From contig NZ_AUCN01000017.1 in NCBI RefSeq assembly GCF_000429785.1, positions 124,001 through 188,000 of the forward strand: 64,000 bases of DNA, given 5' to 3'. Below the pieces are notes generated by a model that saw only the letters and a list, made by a program, of their open reading frames with translations, ran no database searches and was not told where the DNA came from. The stretch is from Chitinibacter tainanensis DSM 15459 (GTDB lineage Bacteria; Pseudomonadota; Gammaproteobacteria; Burkholderiales; Chitinibacteraceae). Below, one piece after another: positions 56,211 through 64,000 of the stretch (positions are counted from its first letter, which is position 1; each line of letters starts with the position of its first letter). A program made the position numbers and the translations under genes.

Positions 56211-58046
56211 TTACTCTACGGTCACCGATTTCGCCAGGTTACGTGGCTTGTCGACATCGGTGCCTTTGCGATGGGCCGTATGATAGGCCAGCAGTTGCAA
56301 AGGAATCGTGAATACGATCGGCGCCAACGGGCCGCAGTGCCCGTTGAGCGTGATCATCGATTTCACATACGGCAGCGCGGCTTCGCAGCCGGGCTCTGCC
56401 AGCAAATACACTTGCCCCCCGCGTGCCTGCACTTCACGCAAATTCGACATCAGCTTATCAAATAGCTCATCGCGCGCCGCGCAGACAATCACCGGCATTT
56501 CCTCATCCACCAGCGCCAGTGGGCCGTGTTTCAGCTCACCTGCGGCATAGCCTTCGGCATGAATATAGGCGATTTCCTTGAGCTTTAGCGCGCCTTCCAG
56601 CGCAATCGGGAACAAGGTATTGCGCCCCAAAAACAAGGCATGCTGATGATGGCTGAGCGCTTGCGCCCATTGCTCGATCTGGCTTTCCTGCTGCAATACG
56701 CCGCTGATCATGCCGGGCAGGCGGGGCAGATAGTGCGCCAGCTCATTGAGTTCGTCCGCGGCCAGCGTTTGCCGCTGCTTGGCCAGCGTGACGGCTAGCA
56801 CGTACAGCGCCGCCAGCTGGGTGGTAAAGGCTTTGGTGGAGGCGACGCCGATTTCGAGCCCGGCTTGCGTCAGCATGGCCAGATCGGCTTCGCGAGTCAG
56901 CGTGGCGTGGGCCACATTGCAGATGGCCAAGACTTTCACTTCGCCGCGCTGTTTGGCGCTGCGTACGGCGGCCAACAGATCGGCGGTTTCACCCGATTGC
57001 GAGATGGCCACAATCAGCGTGCCGGGCATTTCGCGCGAATCGCGATAGCGGTATTCACTGGCGATGTCCACACTGACTGGCACGCCAGCCAACGCCTCCA
57101 CCCAGTATCTAGCCACAAGCCCTGCGTGATAGCTCGAGCCACACGCAATAATCCGGATGTGGTTGGCCGCTTGCAGCACCTCGGCGGCGCCGGGGCCAAA
57201 CAGCGCCGGATTAAACTGCTGGGCCAGCGCGCTGCTCATGGTGTTGGCCAGCGCTTCGGGCTGCTCGAAGATTTCTTTTTGCATGTAATGGCGATAAGGC
57301 CCCAGCTCGGCCGATTGCGCGCAGACATCCAGCATTTTGCTGGCCCGCTCAACCTGCTGCCCATCGCGATCGAAAATCTGCAGAGCCTGAGCGCTGATGA
57401 GGGCCAGATCGCCCTCTTCGAGATAAATCATTTTTTGCGTTAAGGGCAGTAGCGCGGCGATGTCGGAAGCAAAGAAATACTCCTGAAACCCCAGCCCCAA
57501 GACCAGCGGGCTGCCTTGCCGGGCGCAGATCACTTGCTCGGGGTGATCTAAATGCAAAACGCCAATTGCAAACGCGCCGTGCAGGCGGGCAATCGCGGCT
57601 TGCACCGCAGCCAGAAAATCTGGCTGGCGCTGATGTTCGGCATCGATCAGATGGGCAATCACTTCGGTGTCGGTTTCAGATACAAAGCGGTAGCCTTGGG
57701 CGATCAGCTCGGTTTTTAGCTCGGCAAAATTCTCAATAATGCCGTTGTGCACCACCATCACCTTCTCGCCGCCTTGATGCGGATGGGCGTTGGCTTCGCT
57801 GGGGCCGCCGTGCGTAGCCCAGCGTGTATGGGCGATCCCGACCAGGCCGCACAGGGTATGCACTTTTTTCGCTAAATCGGCTACGCGGCCGGCGACCCGG
57901 GCACGGGCAAATTGGGCGCTGGCGCCTAATTGATGAATCATGGCCACGCCGCTGGAGTCATAGCCGCGATATTCCAGCCGCGACAACCCCTCCATCAGCA
58001 TAGGGACGACATTCCGGCTTGAGAGAGCGCCAACGATACCGCACAT
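56211..58046 (-). CDS. glmS: Glutamine-fructose-6-phosphate aminotransferase (isomerizing)
   Basis: A 611-residue enzyme making glucosamine-6-phosphate from fructose-6-phosphate and glutamine, the entry to peptidoglycan and LPS amino-sugar synthesis. The glutaminase domain starts MCGIVGALSS with the nucleophilic Cys2; RWATHGGPSEANAHPH is the glutamine site. Two SIS domains follow (IACGSSYHAGLVARYW, SQSGETADLLAAVRSAK, LGRNTLFPIALEGALKLKEI). The end DKPRNLAKSVTVE is typical. AGGAGTAAGGAAGT precedes the ATG. No glmS ribozyme was seen upstream. Confidence 0.98.
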   Translation of the reverse strand: MCGIVGALSSRNVVPMLMEGLSRLEYRGYDSSGVAMIHQLGASAQFARARVAGRVADLAKKVHTLCGLVGIAHTRWATHGGPSEANAHPHQGGEKVMVVHNGIIENFAELKTELIAQGYRFVSETDTEVIAHLIDAEHQRQPDFLAAVQAAIARLHGAFAIGVLHLDHPEQVICARQGSPLVLGLGFQEYFFASDIAALLPLTQKMIYLEEGDLALISAQALQIFDRDGQQVERASKMLDVCAQSAELGPYRHYMQKEIFEQPEALANTMSSALAQQFNPALFGPGAAEVLQAANHIRIIACGSSYHAGLVARYWVEALAGVPVSVDIASEYRYRDSREMPGTLIVAISQSGETADLLAAVRSAKQRGEVKVLAICNVAHATLTREADLAMLTQAGLEIGVASTKAFTTQLAALYVLAVTLAKQRQTLAADELNELAHYLPRLPGMISGVLQQESQIEQWAQALSHHQHALFLGRNTLFPIALEGALKLKEIAYIHAEGYAAGELKHGPLALVDEEMPVIVCAARDELFDKLMSNLREVQARGGQVYLLAEPGCEAALPYVKSMITLNGHCGPLAPIVFTIPLQLLAYHTAHRKGTDVDKPRNLAKSVTVE

Positions 58047-58235
58047 ACTTCCTTACTCCTGAGAAAATGTTGCATTGCACGAGCGAACTGTAGGGGAGAC
58101 GTCGGCAACTGTCGCTAAATCAATCACCTTATGCCGAACGGCAGGCTGGTGCGCCGTTTGACGGATGGCGCTTTGCAATGCTTGGGCGCTCACTAGAGTG
58201 AAATCAAGCAAGTGTTTTCGCGGGGTAGCAAGAAG

Positions 58236-58535
58236 ATGGCCATTCAATTACTCAGTTTGGGCGTTATTGGCGTTCGCCTGCTTGATCGCATCCTGACTAG
58301 CTCAGCCACCTATCCAGAAGAGCTGGCCGACCAGATCGTGGATGAAATCAATGTCTATCTGGGCCGGGCGCGCGAGGAAGAAAAAAGCCTGTTGTTTAAT
58401 CTCTGTTGCGAAGTGCACGAGGCGCTGGCCGATCGCTTTGGCCGCGTCGATAGCCCGCAGGCGCGGCAAGATGTGGCGCAGATGATGGGCTTGCTGATTT
58501 ATCGTGCCAAAGTCAGTAGCGGCCCCGCCCGCTAG
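58236..58535 (+). CDS. Conserved hypothetical protein, 99 residues
   Basis: A short acidic helical protein: MAIQLLSLGVIGVRLLDRIL is an N-terminal amphipathic helix, followed by YPEELADQIVDEINVYLGRAREE and a CCEVHEALADRF segment with a Cys pair. I know no family for it. The ATG at 58236 fits better than the frame start at 58212, although the GCAAGAAG ribosome site is weak. It is divergent from glmS and ends in a strong terminator. Confidence 0.6.
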   Translation: MAIQLLSLGVIGVRLLDRILTSSATYPEELADQIVDEINVYLGRAREEEKSLLFNLCCEVHEALADRFGRVDSPQARQDVAQMMGLLIYRAKVSSGPAR

Positions 58536-58562
58536 TGCTACCACTTACCTCGCTGCAACAAG

Positions 58563-58587
58563 GCCGGCGTGCGCGCCGGCTTTTTTT
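58563..58587 (+). terminator. Terminator after the 99-residue gene
   Basis: GCCGGCG pairs with CGCCGGC around TGCG, followed by seven T, 28 bases after the stop. Confidence 0.9.
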
Positions 58588-58643
58588 CGTCTTACAGACT
58601 GATTCACGTTATCCTAGCGCATCCTGAATGAAGGCTAAATACC

Positions 58644-59753
58644 ATGAAAATCAAAGCTTCCGAGCTGGTTGAGCCGCTGATTGCGCTGGCGGCTTTACTT
58701 CTACTGTGCCTCACCGTTTATGCCGTGGTGAAACCGTTTCTGGCCGCTTCGCTGTGGGCGGCAATGCTGGTGCTCACTACCTGGAAGCCTTACCTCTGGC
58801 TGGTGGAGCGGATGCGGGGTCAGCGCGCGCTGGCGGCGGTGGTGATGTTGCTGGGGCTGTGCTTGTTTTTCTTGCTGCCGATTGTGCTGGCGGCCAGCGA
58901 TTTTGCTGATGTGGGTCTCGATTTTATTGCGCGGATTCGGGCGAGTTTTGAGGCTGGCTGGCCAGCGCTGCCGGAATGGCTGGTGGCATTGCCGCTGGTG
59001 GGTGAGCCGATCGGCGAATTCTGGCAAGGCTTGGGCGCGCATGATGCCAAAACCATGTCGATGATCCGCAGCCTGATTGGCCCCGCCACGCAATGGCTAC
59101 TGGTGGTGGGCGGGCATATTGGCGGCGGCTTGGTGCTGTTGATGATGAGCCTGTTTATCGCGTTTTTCCTCTACCAAGATGGCGAGCACATCCGCGATTG
59201 GGTGCGAGGCTTGTTGACTCGGGTGGCCGGCGAGCGCAGCACAGAGCTCTTGGCGGTATCGGTGAGCTCGACCAAGGGCGTGGTGTACGGCTTTATTGGT
59301 ACCGCGCTGGCGCAAGCGGTGTTGTCGTGGTTTGCCTATGCGATTTCTGGCGTGCCTAATGCCATGTCGCTGGGCTTTGCCAGCTTTATTCTGGCCTTAC
59401 TGCCGGGCGGGCCGGTCTTGCTGGGTTTGCCGGCGGCGGCGTGGTTGTTCCATCAGGGGGATACCGGCTGGGCAATCTTTATGGCTGCCTGGATGCTGTT
59501 GGTGGTGAGTTCGGCCGACAATGTGATCAAACCCTTATTGATCGGCAAAGGCAGCAATCTGCCGTTTATTTTGATCCTGTTCGGGGTCTTGGGCGGGGCC
59601 TTGGCTTTTGGCATGTTGGGCGTGTTTATTGGCCCGGTGCTGCTGACAGTGTTTTACGAAATCGCCCGCTCATGGATTTTACGCTCGGATGCCCAGCCGG
59701 GGGATGAAGTGCTGGCCGAAGCGGAAAGCGTGATTATCACGCAGCCGGATTAA
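58644..59753 (+). CDS. AI-2E family transporter (TqsA/PerM-like permease)
   Basis: A 369-residue inner-membrane protein with eight predicted helices, PF01594. Landmarks are AVVKPFLAASLWAAMLVLTTWKPY, the amphipathic RVAGERSTELLAVSVSSTKGVVYGFIGTALAQ and NVIKPLLIGKGSNLPFILILFGVLGGALAFGMLGVFIGPVLL. Family members export autoinducer-2 or ions. A function in quorum sensing is not implied here. The ATG follows TACC without a strong ribosome site. Confidence 0.92.
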   Translation: MKIKASELVEPLIALAALLLLCLTVYAVVKPFLAASLWAAMLVLTTWKPYLWLVERMRGQRALAAVVMLLGLCLFFLLPIVLAASDFADVGLDFIARIRASFEAGWPALPEWLVALPLVGEPIGEFWQGLGAHDAKTMSMIRSLIGPATQWLLVVGGHIGGGLVLLMMSLFIAFFLYQDGEHIRDWVRGLLTRVAGERSTELLAVSVSSTKGVVYGFIGTALAQAVLSWFAYAISGVPNAMSLGFASFILALLPGGPVLLGLPAAAWLFHQGDTGWAIFMAAWMLLVVSSADNVIKPLLIGKGSNLPFILILFGVLGGALAFGMLGVFIGPVLLTVFYEIARSWILRSDAQPGDEVLAEAESVIITQPD

Positions 59754-59754
59754 G

Positions 59755-59820
59755 CTATACCCATATTGTGTATATCTCGATATGCCTTGATCCGAAATGT
59801 TTATGGGGATATACCCCTAA
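59755..59820 (+). repeat. Intergenic GGGTAT/ATACCC inverted repeat, copy G
   Basis: Directly after the AI-2E stop: ATACCC at 59757, GTGTATATC at 59768, a loop, then GATATACCC ending at 59816 (eight of nine arm bases pair). Confidence 0.65.
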
Positions 59821-59822
59821 AT

Positions 59823-59849
59823 AAAAACGGGCCTCACGGCCCGTTTTTA
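59823..59849. terminator. Bidirectional terminator between AI-2E permease and chemoreceptor
   Basis: AAAAACGGGCC pairs with GGCCCGTTTTT around TCAC, a perfect eleven-base stem with T tracts on both strands. Confidence 0.9.
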
Positions 59850-59868
59850 TTTGCTTCGCCTTCTCGCG

Positions 59869-61482
59869 CTACACTTTATAGCGTCCGATCGCTGCATCCA
59901 GCTCATCGCTTAACTGCCTCAGGCGGCTGCCTTCGTTGGCGGTATTGTTGGCCACCGAGCTGCTTTCTTCCGACATTTGCGCCACGCGCTCAACTTGTTG
60001 CGCCATCATCGCACTGGCCGAGCTTTGCTCGCGCATCGAGGCGGTAATTTCGCTCACCTGCGCCACCACGGCATCGGCATTATGGCGAATACGCTGGATC
60101 GCATCGCTAGCCGCATGTGCGCCTTGTACGCCGTCATCCACTTGTTGCACCGAGCGCTGCATGGTGGCGACGGTGTTGTTGGCTTCCTGCTGAATGGCGC
60201 TGACGGTGCCGATAATTTCCTGCGTCGAGTTGCCGGTGCGCTCGGCCAGTTTACGCACTTCATCGGCTACCACCGCAAAGCCACGGCCTTGCTCACCAGC
60301 GCGGGCGGCTTCAATCGCGGCATTGAGCGCCAGCAGATTGGTTTGATCGGCAATTTCTTTAATTACATTCACCACCGCATTGATGCTGCCAGTGCGATCT
60401 TTCAGCGATTCGATTTGCGCCGCGGCCACGCGCACTTGCTCGGCAATGGCATTGATATTGTGAATGGTGGTTTCGATCACCTCGCCGCCAGTGGCCGCCA
60501 TTTGGCCGGCTTCGCGGGCGGTGCTGTCACACTCGCCAGCCCGATCGGCCACATGCGTGATGCTGACCGTGACTTCTTCTACCCCGGCCGCCATGCTGGA
60601 AGCTGATTGGCTCACTTGCTGCGAGGTTTCCGAAAGCTCTCGGCTGGCGTTTGAGAGCGAGCTGGCCGTGCTGGTGACATCGCGGCCAATGCGGTTGAGT
60701 TGTTGCAGGCTTTGTTGCAGCGAATTGAGCAGGCCATTGAGGGCCTGTAGCGATTCGCCGATTTCATCCTGCGTAGTGACGGTTACGCGTTGGGTGAAAT
60801 CGTAATCGCTACCCAAACGCACCACAAATTCACGCATCCGCTGCAGCGGAGTAATGATACTGCGGCCGATGAAAAAGCCCAGCGCGACCACCAGCCCGAT
60901 AATGATCACACTGATGGTGATCGAAGCCGAAATGGCCGTGAGCACGTCTTGTTTAAGCTCTTCGCCCGCTTTTTTGGCGAGGGCTTCGTTATAACTGCTA
61001 ACGGCCTCGAAAGAGTCAAACACCTGCTTGGCCTGGGGTGAAACCTTGCTGCGTACGAATTCCCTCGCTTCTTCGGGCTGATCCGCGCTAGATAGGCGCA
61101 AGGCTTCTTTGGCTAATGGGTGCCAGGCCTCAAGCCCCTGTTTGAGCCGGGCAAAATTCTGCCGATCCTGTTCTTCGCTGATAAAGCGCTCGTAGTCCTT
61201 CAGGTGGCTATCCATCTTGGCTTTTTCAGCGTCAAACTCACGCTCAATGGCCTGCATTTTGGCCTGATCTTTTTCAATAATGTGGCTCAGGGTTTCGCGC
61301 CGCAGGATGGCAAATTCCAGTTCAGCATGCTGAATCGCCGTGATAGAAGGCACGATTTCATCGGTGACATCGAGCGCGTTGGTTTTTACTGCGGCAAATT
61401 TGCTGTAGTTAACGGCGGTGAGGGTGATCAACCCGAGCGCGGCGAGTAAAACCAGGGCAATCAGTTTGTGAGTGATTTTCAT
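59869..61482 (-). CDS. Methyl-accepting chemotaxis protein
   Basis: A 537-residue chemoreceptor. TM1 at about 8-24 and TM2 near 182-208 flank a roughly 150-residue four-helix periplasmic sensor; HAMP follows (210-262), then the signalling domain with the conserved hairpin [40 protein letters not shown]. It controls the CheA kinase; the ligand is unknown. There is no C-terminal methyltransferase-docking pentapeptide; the protein ends DAAIGRYKV. It ends 20 bases from the shared terminator. Confidence 0.95.
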   Translation of the reverse strand: MKITHKLIALVLLAALGLITLTAVNYSKFAAVKTNALDVTDEIVPSITAIQHAELEFAILRRETLSHIIEKDQAKMQAIEREFDAEKAKMDSHLKDYERFISEEQDRQNFARLKQGLEAWHPLAKEALRLSSADQPEEAREFVRSKVSPQAKQVFDSFEAVSSYNEALAKKAGEELKQDVLTAISASITISVIIIGLVVALGFFIGRSIITPLQRMREFVVRLGSDYDFTQRVTVTTQDEIGESLQALNGLLNSLQQSLQQLNRIGRDVTSTASSLSNASRELSETSQQVSQSASSMAAGVEEVTVSITHVADRAGECDSTAREAGQMAATGGEVIETTIHNINAIAEQVRVAAAQIESLKDRTGSINAVVNVIKEIADQTNLLALNAAIEAARAGEQGRGFAVVADEVRKLAERTGNSTQEIIGTVSAIQQEANNTVATMQRSVQQVDDGVQGAHAASDAIQRIRHNADAVVAQVSEITASMREQSSASAMMAQQVERVAQMSEESSSVANNTANEGSRLRQLSDELDAAIGRYKV

Positions 61483-61521
61483 GGCACGTTATCCAGTCGT
61501 GGCGAAGATACGCTGTTTCTT

Positions 61522-61549
61522 AGAATAGTAAGGATTGCGGGGCGAACAA
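61522..61549 (-). promoter_or_regulatory. Possible chemoreceptor promoter
   Basis: On the minus strand TTGTTC and TATTCT are separated by 16 bases, about 40 bases before the ATG at 61482. No sigma-28 flagellar promoter pattern was seen. Confidence 0.35.
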
Positions 61550-61675
61550 GCTAAAAACCCTATTTGTAGCAGTGGCTTATGCAATCAGTGTGTTTAATGT
61601 AATCAAAGTGCAGAGCAATGCTGCGCCTCAGGGGGGCTGCTGAGCAAGAGTGCACACAGTTTTAATGATTTGCCA

Positions 61676-61738
61676 GAGGGTATAGGCTGGATAGGCTTGT
61701 TGATATTAGTGTTACAGCCAATACCCATGAGCGTATTT
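61676..61738 (-). repeat. Intergenic GGGTAT/ATACCC inverted repeat, copy K
   Basis: GGGTATAGGCTG (61678-61689) pairs with CAGCCAATACCC (61715-61726), eleven of twelve bases, around a 25-base loop; a weak GCGTAT dyad arm follows. On the minus strand it lies 88 bases beyond the PhzF-family stop. Confidence 0.7.
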
Positions 61739-61826
61739 GCAACGCCAGCGCGATTGATTGCTTGCAACGGGTAGCGGGCGCACCGACCAGTGGCGGTGCG
61801 CCAGATTGAAAAAACCACACCACGAC

Positions 61827-62666
61827 TTACAAATTCACCACGCCCTGACCGAGTAATTGCACTTTCCCGCTGAGGGTAAGTTGGGCCTGGCTATCAATCT
61901 GTAAGTGCAGATGGCTGAGCCGGCTGAACAACCGCTGGATGGTATGGCCTTGTTCCAGCTTGAGTTGCTGCGGCGGGCGCTGGCCGGTGGCCAGCAAGTA
62001 GCTGCCGATATTCAGTGCTGCCGAGCCGGCGCCAAAATCTTCATACACGCTAAAGTGGTCGGCCATAAAGCAGCGCATGGTGATCAAATCATGTTCGCGA
62101 TGCCAGATCACTGCCTGCGCCACCGGCTCGCCATGGTCGGCGTATTCGGCCAGCAAGGCCGGATGCGGCCGCGCCTGTAATACGGTTTGGCGGGAGCGCA
62201 CCGGGATCAGCAGTTGCTCTAGCCCGGTATAGATTAGCTGCAGCGGCGGCAGGATTTCGTGGCTTTCAATCCCTAGCGCATGCGCCAGCTGCACCTGGCC
62301 ATGATTTGGCGCCCGACTGCGTCCGGCCGGCAACCGCAACGCCCAGGCTTCGCCCATCGTCTCCACGGCAAATTCGCCCTGAGTGCAGCGCCAACGCCGT
62401 GGCGCCTCTGGGCAATGCGCCTGATAGACAGCTGCCGCCGCCAGATAGCCGCGTGCCGAGAATGGCAGCGCAAATTGCGGGTAATGAAAAGCCAGCTGGG
62501 CTGGCTGGCGACCGGCAAACACGACTTCGCTGCCATTAAAGGTATAGGCCAGCTGTTGGCGCTGACTTTCCAGCGGTAAATCATCGCTAAGCACCACCAC
62601 GCAGGGCTCGCCAGACGGTGTTTTTTCGCTGAATACACTAGTCAGAAAGAAAGGGAATTGGGGCAT
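61827..62666 (-). CDS. PhzF-family protein (phenazine biosynthesis-like isomerase fold)
   Basis: A 279-residue protein of the PhzF/DapF-like fold with two related halves. Features are FLTSVFSEKTPSGEPCVVVLSDDL near the N-terminus, the NGSEVVFAGR region, and FMADHFSVYEDFGAGSAALNIGSYLLA, matching the G-S-A active region of PhzF relatives. The catalytic Glu of PhzF is replaced or shifted. Most family members have unknown isomerase activity and are not phenazine makers. It is a single gene, divergent from ppc. Confidence 0.85.
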   Translation of the reverse strand: MPQFPFFLTSVFSEKTPSGEPCVVVLSDDLPLESQRQQLAYTFNGSEVVFAGRQPAQLAFHYPQFALPFSARGYLAAAAVYQAHCPEAPRRWRCTQGEFAVETMGEAWALRLPAGRSRAPNHGQVQLAHALGIESHEILPPLQLIYTGLEQLLIPVRSRQTVLQARPHPALLAEYADHGEPVAQAVIWHREHDLITMRCFMADHFSVYEDFGAGSAALNIGSYLLATGQRPPQQLKLEQGHTIQRLFSRLSHLHLQIDSQAQLTLSGKVQLLGQGVVNL

Positions 62667-62772
62667 GTTCTTATCGGTGCAAGTTTCTGTGTCAAATCAG
62701 CGGCAGAGATCGGGTTTCTTTGCTAAAATGTACGGGATTTTTCTGTCTTGAATTCGCCGAAATTGGATTGCC

Positions 62773-64000
62773 ATGTCTGTGCTCGAACCTATTGCTGAAA
62801 AGGATTTGCCGCTCAAGCGGGATTTGGATCTGCTTGCTGCCTTGTTGTCTGACACCATTCGCGAACAGGCCGGTGCGGCCACTGCTGAGCAGATCGAGTC
62901 GATTCGAGAACTGGCTATTCGTTACGTACAGGGCCACGACCCTGATGCGGGCAAAGCGCTGGCCCGCTCGCTCTCGACGCTGGATATGCCAGCGACGATG
63001 GCCTTGGTGCGCGCATTTAGCTATTTTTCGCATCTGTCCAATATAGCAGAGGATTTGCACCACAATCGTCGCCGCCGGGCGCACAAAGTGGCGGGCTCCA
63101 ACCCGCAACGCGGCAGCATTGCCGCGGTGCTGGATACCCTGCGCGAGCGTGGCGTGAAGCCGTTTGAGATTCTCAGCCTGCTGAACGACACGCTGATCGC
63201 CCCAGTCATGACCGCGCACCCGACCGAGGTGAAACGCAAGACCATTCTGGAATGCCACCGCGCGCTGGGCGATTTGCTCACGCAACGTGATCGCAAGCAA
63301 ATGACGCCGGATGAGCTGGAAGCCAACCAAGAAGCACTAGAACGCGTGATGATCACGCTATGGCAAACCCGCGAAATCCGTACGGTGAAGCTCACCGTGC
63401 AAGACGAGATCGAGAATGGTGCGACGCATTTCCGCAATACTTTCCTGCACGAAATCCCACGTCTGTATCAAGACATGGAAGATCGCCTGTCAGCATTGAC
63501 CAATGAACAAGTAACGCTGCCAAACTTTATTCAGGTGGGCAGCTGGATCGGCGGCGACCGCGACGGTAATCCGTTTGTGACCGCCGATGTCATGCGCTAT
63601 GCCGTATCGCGCCAAGCTGGCGTAGCGCTGGATTATTACTACCAGCAATGTTTGAAGCTCGAAAGCGAGCTATCGATGTCAACGCGCCTGGTGCAAATCG
63701 ACCAAGATTTGTCGGCGCTGGCGGCGCAAGCCACCGACGACATCGCGCGTAAATCGGAAGAGCCTTATCGCTTGGCGGTAACCGCCATTGCTTCGCGTAT
63801 TTTCGCAACAGCGATCGAAATTGGCACGTTCCATCATCAACTGCATGATGTGGCACGGGCGCAGCCTTATGCCAGTGCGGACGAATTGGCCGCTGATCTG
63901 GCCGTGATTGCCCGCTCACTGAAAGCGCATGGCGCTGCCAAGCTGGCCAATGGCCGTCTGCGCCGCCTGCAGCGCGCGGTATCGGTATTTGGCTTCTATC
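62773..64000 (+). CDS. ppc: Phosphoenolpyruvate carboxylase (partial, runs off the right edge)
   Basis: The first 409 residues of the carboxylase that makes oxaloacetate from phosphoenolpyruvate and bicarbonate, replenishing the TCA cycle. Visible are the N-terminal helix (MSVLEPIAEKDLPLKRDLDLLAALL), the substrate His region VMTAHPTEVKRKTILE and the GSWIGGDRDGNPFVTADV motif. The C-terminal half with the second conserved His is outside the window. No frameshift is seen in the part present. Confidence 0.97.
   Translation, partial: MSVLEPIAEKDLPLKRDLDLLAALLSDTIREQAGAATAEQIESIRELAIRYVQGHDPDAGKALARSLSTLDMPATMALVRAFSYFSHLSNIAEDLHHNRRRRAHKVAGSNPQRGSIAAVLDTLRERGVKPFEILSLLNDTLIAPVMTAHPTEVKRKTILECHRALGDLLTQRDRKQMTPDELEANQEALERVMITLWQTREIRTVKLTVQDEIENGATHFRNTFLHEIPRLYQDMEDRLSALTNEQVTLPNFIQVGSWIGGDRDGNPFVTADVMRYAVSRQAGVALDYYYQQCLKLESELSMSTRLVQIDQDLSALAAQATDDIARKSEEPYRLAVTAIASRIFATAIEIGTFHHQLHDVARAQPYASADELAADLAVIARSLKAHGAAKLANGRLRRLQRAVSVFGFY

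Larger units (their letters stand above)
61483..61826. other. 344-base intergenic region
   Basis: Between the PhzF-family gene and the divergent-side chemoreceptor start. It contains the chemoreceptor promoter candidate (61522-61549) and repeat copy K (61676-61738). A 71-codon minus frame at 61603-61818 has no ribosome site and no family features, so it was not called. Confidence 0.5.

Noticed and set aside
56211-58235. A glmS ribozyme upstream of glmS
   Set aside because: That ribozyme is known from Gram-positive bacteria, and the short region upstream of this gene has no matching structure.
61603-61818. A 71-codon minus-strand frame upstream of the PhzF-family gene stop
   Set aside because: It crosses repeat copy K, lacks a ribosome site and shows no protein-like pattern.

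Overview
The window is about 64 kb of gene-dense, moderately GC-rich chromosome, read here as a Gram-negative betaproteobacterium of the order Neisseriales, most likely the chitin-degrading family Chitinibacteraceae. This is an inference from content: rplM-rpsI near argC and erpA, an LpxH/LPS pathway, Coq7-type ubiquinone synthesis, an alaA-hom-thrC threonine cluster, and a secreted GH19 chitinase with two chitin-binding modules. No rRNA, tRNA, CRISPR array, prophage or insertion sequence was seen. Two genes run off the edges: an alpha/beta hydrolase on the left and phosphoenolpyruvate carboxylase on the right.

Layout. 1-5.5 kb: hydrolase, ppiA-ppiB-lpxH (minus strand), coq7, a formate/nitrite channel and an OsmC-like protein. 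5.5-10.9 kb: a possible small RNA, the rplM-rpsI operon with a strong promoter and terminator, argC, a coiled-coil membrane protein with bactofilin, erpA, a phosphopantetheinyl transferase and a CheZ-like helical protein. 10.9-18.5 kb: a leucine-rich-repeat protein kinase, a hybrid histidine kinase paired with a periplasmic molybdopterin-fold protein, htpG, and a ParA ATPase followed by a response regulator fused to an RsbW-like ATPase. 18.6-24.7 kb: an AT-rich orphan gene and the threonine/alanine cluster. 25-33 kb: a 1186-residue TorS-like hybrid kinase, an ABC exporter and the GH19 chitinase. 33-47.5 kb: RluA-family pseudouridine synthase, DMT transporter, rhodanese, rlhA, a diguanylate cyclase, an outer-membrane protein, a solute-binding protein, recG, a DUF188 protein, a patatin, trmO, a sodium symporter and argJ. 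47.7-64 kb: a TPR-GAF histidine kinase, a small protein behind a hairpin-rich leader, a Nudix/ThiE hydrolase cluster, a SYLF protein, xthA, a Crp-family regulator, a YHS protein, glmS, an AI-2E-family permease, a chemoreceptor, a PhzF-family protein and ppc.

How the genes work together. Most are housekeeping: envelope synthesis (lpxH, glmS), protein folding (ppiA, ppiB, htpG), translation and RNA modification (rplM, rpsI, rlhA, trmO, rluA-like), amino-acid synthesis (argC, argJ, thrC, hom, alaA) and repair (recG, xthA). Over this lies a dense signalling layer: three large histidine kinases, two further signalling ATPase or kinase proteins, a diguanylate cyclase, a chemoreceptor and a Crp-type regulator.

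The most unusual signal is not a gene. A family of about 65-bp intergenic inverted repeats (core GGGTAT ... ATACCC with an AT-rich loop, plus a second ATACCC-N-GGGTAT dyad) occurs about a dozen times. Several copies start directly at the stop codon of the preceding gene. Further candidates are a 90-nt small RNA upstream of rplM with an anti-Shine-Dalgarno-like C-rich stretch, and a five-hairpin leader in front of a 47-residue protein gene.
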